Source: Limnochorda pilosa (GTDB taxonomy: Bacteria; Bacillota; Limnochordia; Limnochordales; Limnochordaceae). From it: 64,000 nucleotides of DNA. The translations under genes were made by a program, and so were the position numbers. The stretch lies in contig NZ_AP014924.1 of assembly GCF_001544015.1 (NCBI RefSeq), forward strand, positions 3,720,001 through 3,784,000. Reading direction: 5' to 3'. Of this stretch, positions 9,243 through 18,082 are shown piece after piece; position 1 is the first letter of the stretch, and the number at the start of each line of letters is the position of its first letter. A model generated the notes under the pieces. The model was not told where the DNA came from, did no database searches, and saw nothing but the letters and a program-made list of their open reading frames with translations.

Positions 9243-10657
9243 CTGAACATCTTTCCCTGCCCAATTCCGTTCTTCCCTGAGCCCGAATCCGCGCTGGTTA
9301 CTTGCAGCGGGGGTCCGTTGAAGACTACCTGCTTCCCCCGGGTCTCGTACGAAGAAGGCTCGTCCTCAAGGACTCGTGCCAAGAACCCATCTAGCGACTC
9401 CCCACCTTCAGTAACAACCCACAATCGCTTTAGGAGATCAAGCGTATCGGAGTAGCGTCGGATACCGTTCCATCGAGATCTCTGCGGATACAGCGCATCA
9501 AGGATGGCGCTGGCCTCGACGAGTGCACGGAAACCCGAGGGCGGATTGCTGAACATACCATCGAACATCGCCCAGACATCAGGCTTCAATTCCTTCATGC
9601 CATTCTCAGGCACTCTGCCCTTACAGCTCGGCTCAGCTGCATGCAACCTCCCAAGCTGCTTTTCGAGCGTCTCTCGAAGCATATCGACACGCAGGTGCTG
9701 CACCCATGCCTTGACCCGCTCCATCAAGTGCTCAAGCGGCACTTGACGTGGGCGGTTATCGAACCCCACAATCTTGACTAGCCCAGACCCAAGGCTATGT
9801 AGCTCATCACGCTGCTTGGTCCCAAGACGAAAAGCGGACTCCAAGGCGTATTCCTCCGAGATCTCTATGCCCACCCAGGAACGCCCAAGGCTTCTTGCCA
9901 CAGCGGGGGTCGTTCCACTCCCCGCAAAGGGATCCAAGACGACTTCACCCGGCCGGGAACAAGCCCGAATGATCCGCTCCGTGACCGACTCCGGGTAGAT
10001 CGCTATGTGAGAGGTCACACGCCGGTGGCCACCAAAGGCCACTCGGTCCTCGATCCACACATTCCCGGGGTTCTTGCCCCAAAGGTTGTTCCTCTTGTCG
10101 TAGGACCTAGACTGCTCCCTAACAGCATCAACATCGAAGTACGGCGCCAACTTGCCGTTGCCTGGCTTGACCCACCAAAGGATGGTTTCGTGGTTGTTCT
10201 TAAACTTACGGGCAAACGACATGCCCCCGAAATAGTACCAAATGACCCGATCCCAAAGGCGGAAGCCAGCATCCCGGAAAAGCCTGTAGGTAAGCATGTC
10301 GATAGGCACGATCTCCCGGTCCTGGCCAGCGTCTTCGCTGTACCCTGTCTGGAAGAAGAACGACCCGTCGGGCTTCAACACCCGGTAGCATTCGTTCACT
10401 ACACTCTCAAGAAAGGCTATGTATTCATCTAGCAGGCGATCGTCATCGACGGACTTGTAGGCCTTACCGATGTTATACGGCGGACTCGTATGTATCAGGT
10501 CCACCGAGTTGGCTGGAAAGGCCGGCAGGACGTCGAGACAATCACCATGAATCAAGCTGTCGAAATGAGCAACCTCGCCTTGGGCCAAGCGTTCCTTCGC
10601 TTGCGCCACAGTGACCAGAAAGGCTTTGCTGGCTGCCGAAACGATTTGCTCCGCCAT
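9239..10657 (-). CDS. Beta-class site-specific DNA methyltransferase (N4-C or N6-A)
   Basis: A 472-residue protein. The start at 10657 is preceded by a perfect AAGGAGG (plus coordinates 10664-10670). Motif IV is TSPPYN at residues 57-62; motif I, LDPFAGSGTT, follows at about 241-250. This IV-before-I order defines the beta class of amino-methyltransferases (PF01555). TSPPYN is more typical of N4-cytosine than N6-adenine enzymes, but this is not decisive. The last 200 residues are an extension with no recognised motif and may hold the target-recognition domain. The gene lies 24 bases downstream of a PLD-family nuclease on the same strand, so the pair is most simply a type II restriction-modification system in which this enzyme protects host DNA. 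It ends against the converging winged-helix/HEPN-like gene. Confidence 0.85.
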   Translation of the reverse strand: MAEQIVSAASKAFLVTVAQAKERLAQGEVAHFDSLIHGDCLDVLPAFPANSVDLIHTSPPYNIGKAYKSVDDDRLLDEYIAFLESVVNECYRVLKPDGSFFFQTGYSEDAGQDREIVPIDMLTYRLFRDAGFRLWDRVIWYYFGGMSFARKFKNNHETILWWVKPGNGKLAPYFDVDAVREQSRSYDKRNNLWGKNPGNVWIEDRVAFGGHRRVTSHIAIYPESVTERIIRACSRPGEVVLDPFAGSGTTPAVARSLGRSWVGIEISEEYALESAFRLGTKQRDELHSLGSGLVKIVGFDNRPRQVPLEHLMERVKAWVQHLRVDMLRETLEKQLGRLHAAEPSCKGRVPENGMKELKPDVWAMFDGMFSNPPSGFRALVEASAILDALYPQRSRWNGIRRYSDTLDLLKRLWVVTEGGESLDGFLARVLEDEPSSYETRGKQVVFNGPPLQVTSADSGSGKNGIGQGKMFS

Positions 10658-10681
10658 GATGCGCCTCCTTGGCGGAAGGCC

Positions 10682-11689
10682 CTATTCGATCTTGTGCTCA
10701 TCCAGAAAACGGGCGACTAGCGGCAAGGTCCTGCGGAAAGTTGAGCTTGCCCCACCACCTGTGGTCGTATACCCCCCCAGACTCTCCGGCAAGATGCGTC
10801 TCAGGACAGACAGGTCGAAGTCAGGCCCTTTGATGCCTGCGTGAGCATCCAGGAACTCTATCCACTTCTCCTCGACCTCACGACTCACTCGGGGGACATG
10901 ATTCACAGCAGTCTGGACAAGCCCAGGTCGTAATGAAGCGTAAGCCGGATGCAGCAAGAAGAGCACCGAGCCGTAATAGCTTTGTTTTACATGGCCTTGA
11001 AGGTTGCTGTGCCCCCTGTGCCTTGCGATTAATTCTCCCGCACTGCTCTCATTCCTTCTCTCCAGGAACACGATGAAATCCTCAAGGCGGGGCGCCCGTT
11101 CATGATCTATTTCGGGCTTCCTCGGCACAAGAAGGTCATCAGCGAGGTCAATAGCAGCCTGGAGCTCGCCTTGCGCCTCTTCAGGCACGAGTTGTCGATG
11201 CTCTGGGTATTTCTCTATCACGTCCTTTGTTGCGTCAACGAACGAACGGAAATCATCCACCGAAACCTCTTGGAGACGTGGGCGCATGATATCCACTAGG
11301 TGCGCCAGAGCCTCGGCTTCCTCGCCATCCATTTCCGCCATTGCCTCAACGTTTGTAAAGAAGGCCGCCAGGGTCAGGTTGGCGGAGCCCACGTACCCCC
11401 ACTTTCTATCCACCAGGTAGATCTTAGCGTGCAACGCTCTGTGCATCCGAAGCGTTACACGCCCGGCTCCTAGGCAATCTACTAGTTTCACAAGGGCAGC
11501 GGGATCGGAGACACCTGCAACAAAGTCGTTCGGGTTGAGCCGAGTCCAGAATTCGAGCCGACCATTTGCCGCAGGGACTACCCACGCTAGGGACTCCGCA
11601 CTATAGAACGGCGCCGACACCAAGACTTCCTCGCCAGATCGGCATTGTTGGCGGAGGAGTTCCTGCTTGGGGTAGGCAAATCTCACCAT
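10682..11689 (-). CDS. PLD-superfamily nuclease, likely restriction endonuclease
   Basis: A 335-residue protein with the start placed at ATG 11689 (MVRFAYPKQ); an upstream in-frame codon at 11746 adds only a non-conserved tail. One HKD motif is present: H87, K89 and D94 in HAKIYLVD, followed by the usual GSANLT. Enzymes of the NgoFVII/BfiI type carry a single HKD per chain and form the active site as a dimer. The remaining 230 residues are helical with no second HKD and would provide DNA recognition. It precedes the methyltransferase by 24 bases in the same direction, which supports a restriction role. It is divergent from the PIN/GIY-YIG gene, with 144 bases between the two start codons where promoters for both must lie. 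A non-restriction PLD nuclease is the alternative. Confidence 0.75.
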   Translation of the reverse strand: MVRFAYPKQELLRQQCRSGEEVLVSAPFYSAESLAWVVPAANGRLEFWTRLNPNDFVAGVSDPAALVKLVDCLGAGRVTLRMHRALHAKIYLVDRKWGYVGSANLTLAAFFTNVEAMAEMDGEEAEALAHLVDIMRPRLQEVSVDDFRSFVDATKDVIEKYPEHRQLVPEEAQGELQAAIDLADDLLVPRKPEIDHERAPRLEDFIVFLERRNESSAGELIARHRGHSNLQGHVKQSYYGSVLFLLHPAYASLRPGLVQTAVNHVPRVSREVEEKWIEFLDAHAGIKGPDFDLSVLRRILPESLGGYTTTGGGASSTFRRTLPLVARFLDEHKIE

Positions 11690-11833
11690 GACTCCACACC
11701 CTCCTTTCCCTGCCTGGACCCATACCACCAACCAATTGTCGCCCAAGAGGCAGATTCCTCTGCGTCGTGGAAGGGATTGGCATCACTCCTGCTGAACGTA
11801 GAGGGCGCACTCGCTCCTCCGGGGGATGCGGCA

Positions 11834-13447
11834 TTGAAGTACCTCCTATTGGACACCAACGTCTTCGTGGCCTGCACCAGGATGCGCATTGGCCATCACG
11901 ATGCTGGGCTGCTGGGCCGGCTCCGGCAGGCTCTCGAAGCAGGGGCTGCCCGCCTGCTGCTCCCGGAGATTGTGGTAAGGGAGTACTGGCGGGAAGAAGC
12001 ACAGACCTTCCAGGACGCACGGCGTGACAAAAACGACGTACTGAAGGCGATCGGGGACCTCTACTCCCGACGCAAGCCTCCCCAGGCCCTCATCGAGCTG
12101 ATCGAGAACGAGATGACGGCTCTGGAGCAAAACCGCAAAGCCGCCCACGAGGTCATCAGCGAGATCTTCCAGGCGCCTTATACCGTGAAGGTCCCCCTGA
12201 CGCCCGCGATCGTATTTGCTGCCTTCCAGCGGACTGCGGATGGGCGAAGGCCCGCCAACCCAGACGTGAACTACCTGCTTGATGCCGACGCCGTGATCGT
12301 CGAGAGCGTTGCGGCCTATCACAGGGATCACGGAGACCTTGAGCTAGTCTTGTGCACAGAGGACGCTGATTACTTTGAAGGCGACGCCCTGCATCCAGAA
12401 ATCGCCCAGGACCTGGCCCCGGGGACACGCATCTACAACAGCTTGGCGGACGTAGTCAGGCAGGAGCTAGACACCACGGTGTCCCGGGAGCAGGAGGAGG
12501 CTTACCTTAAGGGCTCTCTACGTGTGTCCTATGCCGTCGGCCAGCCTTCCCTGCTCACGGACATGTTCACAGCACTCGCCCGCATGCGCCAGGCTCAGGA
12601 GCAACTCAGCAAGCAAATCGTAGGCGCCCAGGGGATGAGGCTCGATGCGCTCGGCAGCACCGCCCGGTCCATTGGCAAGGCGCTCGAGGGGTATAACAGC
12701 ATGGTGCGCCTCCTTGGACAGCGGCTGGCCGAGTACCATCAGACCGCCCGGATGGTCGGGGCGGGAGTGGTCAGGGCCGCCGAGATCGCTCGCACCGCGA
12801 CAGATCACATGGGTCCCGCCTTACAGGGGATAGTGTCAGCCCAAGACTTTGTGGCACCTTTCCTGAGGACCGCGGCGGAGATTCAGCGGATCACTTCGTC
12901 GGTGGAGAGGCTTAAACCTCCGGAGGAATGGCTCGAGGAGGAAGCTGCGGAACCAGAGCCACCCAGGTACCGCCCGCCCTTTCACCCGCAAGAGGTCGAG
13001 GAGATGGGTTTCGAAGGCTTTGTGAAGGTTCGCCGGTTCCAGCGATTTGACCACATCCCCCCGGGGCCAGGGGCATACGTCGTGCTAAGAGAGTCGGCCT
13101 TTCCACCTGAATTCCTCCCGACAAGCCCCGCTGGACGGCCCAACGGAAAGGACCCCACCCTTCCGGTCGAGCGGCTTGAGAAGCTGTGGGTCGAGGGGAC
13201 GTACTTGCTATACATCGGAGAAAGCAAGAACCTTCCAGGGCGGGTCAAGAACCTCGTCCGCTTCGCTCAGGGGCGGCCGGCGCCTCACTGGAAGGGGAGA
13301 GCGGTCTGGCAGCTCAAGGATCACGCCGACCTGCTGGTAGCGTGGATGCACGATGAAGTCTACCATACAGTGCCGTACCGGGATGTTCTTCAAGCTTTCC
13401 GGGAAGCGTACGGCCAGCTGCCGTTCGGGAACCAGCGCGTGGACTAG
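11834..13447 (+). CDS. PIN-domain and GIY-YIG double-nuclease fusion protein
   Basis: A 537-residue protein. TTG 11834 is chosen as start because it directly precedes the first PIN strand (KYLLLDTNVFVA); the frame is open to 11645. The PIN fold covers residues 1-190: D7, E45 (LLPEIVV), D152 (DADAVIVES) and the CTEDADYF segment near 174-181 fit the acidic active site of a DUF4935-type PIN RNase. A helical linker spans about 240-375. The C-terminus is a GIY-YIG unit: GAY at 413-415, YIG at 460-462, arginine 470, then HWKGRAVWQL and a closing AYGQLPFGN. The expected catalytic glutamate near 516-524 is not certain; D516 or E524 may take its place. No transposase or partner lies between it and the restriction pair. 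Two unrelated nuclease folds in one chain suggest an RNA- or DNA-damaging effector. Confidence 0.75.
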   Translation: MKYLLLDTNVFVACTRMRIGHHDAGLLGRLRQALEAGAARLLLPEIVVREYWREEAQTFQDARRDKNDVLKAIGDLYSRRKPPQALIELIENEMTALEQNRKAAHEVISEIFQAPYTVKVPLTPAIVFAAFQRTADGRRPANPDVNYLLDADAVIVESVAAYHRDHGDLELVLCTEDADYFEGDALHPEIAQDLAPGTRIYNSLADVVRQELDTTVSREQEEAYLKGSLRVSYAVGQPSLLTDMFTALARMRQAQEQLSKQIVGAQGMRLDALGSTARSIGKALEGYNSMVRLLGQRLAEYHQTARMVGAGVVRAAEIARTATDHMGPALQGIVSAQDFVAPFLRTAAEIQRITSSVERLKPPEEWLEEEAAEPEPPRYRPPFHPQEVEEMGFEGFVKVRRFQRFDHIPPGPGAYVVLRESAFPPEFLPTSPAGRPNGKDPTLPVERLEKLWVEGTYLLYIGESKNLPGRVKNLVRFAQGRPAPHWKGRAVWQLKDHADLLVAWMHDEVYHTVPYRDVLQAFREAYGQLPFGNQRVD

Positions 13448-13547
13448 GATCCGCCGGAAATGCCCTTCTTATGGGTGAAAAGAGTTGTCACAGAGGGTGT
13501 GACAACCTTGACAGGCTTGTGGTCATGTGCCCTAACTGCTGTAAAAT

Positions 13548-13566
13548 GTGAGGACCTGGTCCTCAC
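13548..13566. repeat. 19-bp perfect palindrome beside the IS remnant
   Basis: GTGAGGACCTGGTCCTCAC has 9-bp arms around a single T. It lies about 20 bases beyond the 3' end of the transposase remnant and 100 bases beyond the PIN/GIY-YIG gene. It could be a relic of the insertion-sequence end or a hairpin that stops transcripts from either side. No T-run follows on either strand. Confidence 0.6.
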
Positions 13567-13584
13567 GCAGCGTGCGTCGTTTTC

Positions 13585-14360
13585 TCAACGGATTCCTCGC
13601 TTCGTGGCCCTCTGCAGCGTTGCGAAGACCAGCTTGAGGGCGCTATGCTCGGTCCAGAACCGGGGGAGCACCTTCGTGCGTCGTCGCTGCTCCTCGAAGC
13701 TCCGCTCGATCAGGTTCGTAGTGCGCACGTACTTCCGGTGGGCCTGGGGCACTTTCAGGTGATCAAGACTGGCCTCCAGATCGTCGGTGAAGGTACGTAC
13801 CGCGGAAGGGTAGGCGCGCTCGAACCGTTCCACAAAGCGAGGAGCGGCCTCCCTGCCGTCCGCATGGGTGGGACTCCCGCACCGCGACCAGGTGGGCCTT
13901 CACCTCGGGGCGCATCTCCTCCGGCACCTTGTCGAGGACGTTCGAGCCTTGTGGGCCCAGCAACGTACCCGCAGGCTCTTGGGCCCCATGTCTTCCACGG
14001 CGCGGATCAGCCCCGGAGCCCCCTCCGTGGTCGCCGTGAGTGGGGTCTGCAGACCCCGGCTCACCATGTCCCGGAGGAACTCGAGCCGGTTCGCGTAGCT
14101 CTCCTTGTTGCCCAGTGCGAGGTGCAGCAACACCCGCCGGCCGGTGATCCCCCAGGCGCAGAGGATGCCCTCTCGGGTGGTCCCTGTTCGACGCAGCGGC
14201 TCAAAGACGGCATCCAGGAAGAGGTAGACCAGATCATACTCAGCCAGGCTGCGGCCTCGGAAAGCCTCGTACTCCTCCCAGAGCGTCTCGGTGATCTCGT
14301 TCACCTCGGTCCGGGTGATCAGGCGACGGCCGTCGTCGTCCGTGAAAAGGACAGGAACTG
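13585..14360 (-). mobile_element. IS256-family (mutator-type) transposase remnant
   Basis: The minus strand from about 14360 to 13585 translates, over three frames, into the middle and C-terminal parts of a mutator-type transposase. Frame one contains YLFLDAVFEPLRR and ESYANRLEFLRDMVSRGL. A frameshift after CWAHK moves to a frame reading NVLDKVPEEMRPEVKAHL. A second shift leads to VRTTNLIERSFEEQRRRT, the strongly conserved C-terminal signature of the family, and the end at 13585. The N-terminal 130 or so residues are missing. Two frameshifts plus the truncation make it inactive. No terminal inverted repeats could be paired. It marks this stretch as a landing zone for mobile DNA. Confidence 0.85.
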
Positions 14361-14375
14361 AGTCCCGGCGACTCT

Positions 14376-14895
14376 ATGCCTTCCTACTTGGTCGCTACAT
14401 TGGTGAGGTTACTCGCGGACGCATGGCCCCTCCTGGACGGCGAAGGTGAAGGAGGCATGGAGGCGCAGGAGCTCCTGGGTCGCATCGAGCAAGTGACCTG
14501 GTCCCCACCCGTGCTGACGTTCTTAATCGAACGGCATGGCGTCATGGTGTGGGTCGACCTGTGCCGAATTCCAGTTCGGGATGCTGGACCTCGAGTGACT
14601 GCGGGCAGTCGTCTCCCGCACGGGTCGGAGACACGTTTACCCAATGGCACAGAGGGTGGGCGTCAAACGCTTGGCAGAAGACGTGGCGCGTGCGATTCGG
14701 GAGGGTCGTCGTTGTGACCCGCGGCTCACGTGGGGGGGCCGGAGCGCGTCGGCGTGATCGCCACGGAGGTCCTCCCCGCATCGTATCACGCGACCATGGC
14801 GGGGCAACGCAGGCGGCTGTGGAGGGCACTCGAGGAGATACTGGGGCCCTAAGGTTGGCGCCGCCAATCTGCCGGTCTATTTGTGCGGGGAGCAT
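14376..14895 (+). pseudogene. Unknown gene, broken by two frameshifts and two stops
   Basis: Coding-like peptide runs through successive frames. The first frame (from 14376) gives AQELLGRIEQVTWSPPVLTF and LIERHG. After about 14545 the next frame gives CAEFQFGMLDLE, a TGA stop at about 14596, then RHVYPMAQRV and LAEDVARAIREGRR. At a run of seven Gs near 14732 it shifts again to ERVGVIATEVLP and MAGQRRRLWRALEEILGP. That is followed by TAA (about 14849) and continued sense, GWRRQSAGLFVRG. One original gene of about 170 codons fits this well. The family is not recognised with confidence. It starts 16 bases from the transposase remnant, which may have removed its promoter. Confidence 0.65.
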
Positions 14896-15810
14896 GCCGA
14901 CGGCCCTGAGGCCCCCGGCGTCCTAGACTCGTGGAGGTAGCCTGCCTGGTTCGGTGCCCGATCGCGTCCGTACCGCTCATCCGGCCGCGGAGGCCGACGT
15001 TGTCCTGGGGCGCGTTGAAGCGCACTCCTAGCCGCCTTCTGGCTCTGCACCCGGCAAACCGTTCCTTATGAAGGGATAGCAATTCCTGCCATCAGCCGGT
15101 CCGGGGGCCGTGGGACACATTTCCGGGGGTACCCAGTCTGCTTCGGTTCCTTCGGCCGTTCATTTCACGCCCCACCCTCCTCTGGTATTCGGTTGCGCTG
15201 GGAAATGTAGAGCGCTGGCTTGGCCCCGCGACCAGCGTATGCCCAAGAGCAGGTACGAGAGACAGAAACTGGCACTTGATCCCGAAGGTCCCACCCGGGA
15301 ACGGTCCTGCTCGCGCCTTCCATGCCGATGCCGTGCCGTGGAAAGGAGCTGTGGTAGGCCATTTCGCGTGCGTGGCACCGCCTCACGGCTACGCCGTGTG
15401 CGCGGCAACTGGGAAACCAGTACCAGTCGCAAGCCGGTTCGTCTATATCCTAATACCGTGGTACCCAAGCAACTGTGTGATCTTGCTTCGACCGATGCGC
15501 CGATCACCCTCGCTCAACTTGCAGGGTGCGATCGCCCCATGCGCGGTCATGAGAAGCTGTGAAGCGAGGTTTTGCTGCACCGCTGGTGGGGCGCCACGAA
15601 CCGGCTCTGCCCTCGGGGCTCGCCCGCTCAAAGTTGTTCCCAACCGGAACCAGCACGCGCAGATGATGAGGCGTGACATCACCTCCCGCACGAGGCACGA
15701 CTACCGCCTCGCGAGCCAGTAGAAGGAATGCCGCACTCGCTATGGACGTTCCTCCACATGCGTGCTACTCTGGCATTACGAAGCCGTGATGTGTGGGAGG
15801 CGCCGGAACC
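14896..15810. other. Gene-poor stretch of about 900 bases
   Basis: No supported gene. Plus frames at 15110 and 15276 and minus frames at 15160 and 15443 overlap each other, lack ribosome binding sites and have no motif. Given the pseudogene and IS remnant to the left, this is probably decayed mobile DNA. Confidence 0.45.
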
Positions 15811-16038
15811 ATGGATCTGCGCTGCCCGAAGTGCAATGCCCTGATCGCTGAACGGGTGCCGCTAGATGACAAGGGCAACGTTGCCGTCGACCGAGAGCTG
15901 AGAATGGAGCTGGAGGAACCCGGCTCGGACACCTACCACATCCTCTGCCCCAACGAGGGCTGCGATGGCTACCTGCGCGCCGTGTCGACAACTACGAGGG
16001 CCGGGAACCCAGGCCTGCGGATCCTTCACGACGCCTGA
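15811..16038 (+). CDS. Small zinc-ribbon-like protein
   Basis: A 75-residue protein starting at ATG 15811, ten bases after GGAGG (15796-15800). CPKC at residues 5-8 and CPNEGC near 50-55 form two knuckles that would bind one zinc. The segment between them is a short acidic strand pair. No DNA-binding tail is visible. It opens a plus-strand run that continues with a HEPN-like and a membrane-anchored protein; the gaps of about 90 and 55 bases allow one transcript. Function unknown. Confidence 0.6.
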   Translation: MDLRCPKCNALIAERVPLDDKGNVAVDRELRMELEEPGSDTYHILCPNEGCDGYLRAVSTTTRAGNPGLRILHDA

Positions 16039-16125
16039 CGAACGGAGAATGCTCTGTCCTTCGACGCTCAGACTGCCCCCTTACGAGGACGCCTGGCGGT
16101 GATCCCTGAGCCAGGAGGGGTGGCA

Positions 16126-16668
16126 ATGTCCAAGGAAGGGTTCTCGTTGCCTAGCGATACCGACCGGTTCTTCGTGGGCGAGGATCGCTCCAGAAACGCC
16201 GTGATTAGGCGCCAGCCGTTCAAGATGCACACATACATCGAAGCCTACAAGGACGCCGCTGACACGCTGGTAGCGTCCACCCGCGGGGATTGGAGCCGGA
16301 TGGACCTCCTCGTCTTCCCCATCGCCTACTGTTACCGACAGCACTTCGAGCTGCAGCTCAAGGCTGCCCTGAAGGCAGCGCGCCGCGTTCTCGGGCCCCG
16401 TCGTCCAACGGAGCCAACCCATAACCTCGCCGCCCTGTGGCGCTCCCTGCGGTCGATCATCGAGGAGTTGGACGCCGGAGACCGGAAAGACCTCGACACG
16501 GTAACCAGGCTCATCGGGGAGCTGAACGAGGTAGATCCCAACTCCGAAGCGTTCCGGTACCCTACCTCCAAGAGCGGGGCTCCTTGGTTCCCTGACTCGC
16601 GCGTAATTGACCTGGAAAACCTTCGGGCCGTCGCCGACAAGCTGAGCTGCTTCCTCTGGGCGGTGTGA
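16126..16668 (+). CDS. HEPN-like all-helical protein
   Basis: A 180-residue protein. ATG 16126 follows AGGAGGGG (16113-16120); an in-frame codon at 16099 is less likely. The pattern FPIAYCYRQHFELQLKAALK, then HNLAALWRSL, and finally YPTSKSGAPWF is seen in small HEPN-like domains: two long antiparallel helices, a conserved H-x-L-x2-L-W helix, and a loop with Y-P. Such proteins are often toxins or parts of defence or nucleotide-signalling cassettes. A bona fide R-x4-6-H RNase motif is not clearly present. It stands between the Zn-ribbon protein and a membrane-anchored protein, all on the same strand. Confidence 0.5.
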   Translation: MSKEGFSLPSDTDRFFVGEDRSRNAVIRRQPFKMHTYIEAYKDAADTLVASTRGDWSRMDLLVFPIAYCYRQHFELQLKAALKAARRVLGPRRPTEPTHNLAALWRSLRSIIEELDAGDRKDLDTVTRLIGELNEVDPNSEAFRYPTSKSGAPWFPDSRVIDLENLRAVADKLSCFLWAV

Positions 16669-16722
16669 CCAGATCGACGATCTCGCATCGTATCGGGACC
16701 CGTAGGAGGCGAGACCACGGCT

Positions 16723-17349
16723 ATGACAGCCCTGCTGAACGTCCTTCGACCGGTTCTCGAACTCGCCGCGCTGGTGCTGGGCGTCGTGAACGGGACGTAC
16801 ATTCTCCGGCACTACCGCCGCGATCGCCCTAGGATCGAGGTCTCCTTCATCCATCCCGACGTCTACCAGTGGTGGTTCAGGCTCCCCCCTAGAGAGGACC
16901 AAGGGCACCCCGCCTGGCGCTTCGGGTTCCTGCTCTATATCGGAATCAGCAACAACGGGTTGGGAGCGGACACTCCGACATCCTGGCACCTGCACGTGCC
17001 CCAGAGGACTCGCCGTCGCGCCGAGCTGAAGCCCATCAACGTTTCGATGCCGACCTTCCAGCTTCCCACAGGTGATGGCAAGGTGTTCCCCGTCCTCGGG
17101 CAGGTCGACCCGATCTACCGCGGGGACCTGTGCGTCGAGCCCGGGAGATCCATCAGCGGGATGGCCTACTACCACCTAGGGGTGTGGGGAGATGCCGCGT
17201 GGGACCCGGTCATTCGGGACGGCAGGATTCACGCGGAGCTTGCCGTTGGGACCGTCCTGGGCCAGCGCGTGAGGGCGCCGGTTACCCTCACCGAGGTGCC
17301 CCTGGCAAAGGTCAAGGAGATGATCCCTGAGATCGAGAAGCTGCCGTGA
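16723..17349 (+). CDS. Membrane-anchored beta-rich protein, unknown
   Basis: A 208-residue protein. One hydrophobic helix at about residues 7-27 (LELAALVLGVVNGTYIL) is followed by basic residues (RHYRRDRPR), so the C-terminal part should lie in the cytoplasm. The soluble part is beta-rich (RIEVSFIHPDVYQWWFRL, then FGFLLYIGISNNG), resembling an immunoglobulin-like sensor, and ends in a short helix. No enzyme motif. The ATG at 16723 follows GTAGGAGGCG. It is 54 bases downstream of the HEPN-like gene and is probably in the same operon; anchored sensor plus HEPN partner is one reading. Confidence 0.5.
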   Translation: MTALLNVLRPVLELAALVLGVVNGTYILRHYRRDRPRIEVSFIHPDVYQWWFRLPPREDQGHPAWRFGFLLYIGISNNGLGADTPTSWHLHVPQRTRRRAELKPINVSMPTFQLPTGDGKVFPVLGQVDPIYRGDLCVEPGRSISGMAYYHLGVWGDAAWDPVIRDGRIHAELAVGTVLGQRVRAPVTLTEVPLAKVKEMIPEIEKLP

Positions 17350-17547
17350 GCGCTTCCTCGTCCGGCGGAGCGTCTTGTGGCTGATCCCCTCGGCCTTGGC
17401 GTTGTCGAGCTGCACCTGTGCCCCCCCATTCGTGGTCAGTTGGGCTTGCCCTCCCTAATTCTAGCAGACCGCGGGCAGGGCGACAGGGGTACGAACAGCA
17501 GGACACTCCCTCGACACCGCGAATGTACTAGCGGAGGTGAGTTCTGC

Positions 17548-18042
17548 ATGGCATTCCCATTCGGACGCCGTCGGAAGCACCCTCCCGAGACGGCTACGGT
17601 TCTTCGAGGCGGCAAGCCACAAGCTGCTGGCGAGGCGTGGCACGCGTCACAGTCTGGCGATCTCAGCCGCATGCTGCGCGCGCTGGACAAGCCCACGAAT
17701 CCCATTGACCGTCACTTCTTGCTCTTGAAGATAGTCGAGGCAACCTACAAGGAGAGGCAGAACCCCCCCATGCGGGACCTGTGCAAGCGCGTGGCCCAGA
17801 TGCACGTGGATGAGTTCCCGCGGATCGCTGCACCGTTGAAGAAGGACCTTGGAACGATGCCGCGCGTGCCCACCTTCGTGTGGCTGGCCAGCCTCCTGGC
17901 CGAGGACGGTGAGTACGACGCGGCGATCAAGGTGTGCCAGCTGGCTCAGCGTTATGGCCTTCGGGATGGGACCAAAGGCAGCTTTGAGGCTCGTATTGGC
18001 GGCATCAGGAAAGCCAAGCAGCGCGCTCAGCAGGAAAGGTAG
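17548..18042 (+). CDS. Small helical-repeat (TPR-like) protein, unknown
   Basis: A 164-residue protein. The start is set at ATG 17548, seven bases after GGAGGTGAG (17532-17540); the frame is open to 17377 but without coding character. The N-terminus is basic (FPFGRRRKH). Residues about 30-150 are helical with repeated short helix pairs (DLSRMLRALDK, then TFVWLASLLAEDGEYDAAIK, then VCQLAQRYGL), similar to tetratricopeptide packing. A basic tail (RKAKQRAQQER) ends it. The family is not recognised. It converges on the minus-strand RHH operon and is the last plus-strand gene before the integrative element. Confidence 0.5.
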   Translation: MAFPFGRRRKHPPETATVLRGGKPQAAGEAWHASQSGDLSRMLRALDKPTNPIDRHFLLLKIVEATYKERQNPPMRDLCKRVAQMHVDEFPRIAAPLKKDLGTMPRVPTFVWLASLLAEDGEYDAAIKVCQLAQRYGLRDGTKGSFEARIGGIRKAKQRAQQER

Positions 18043-18082
18043 GCGACTTACTGCAGGCGACCGCGGCCCGCCACGCAGCTGC

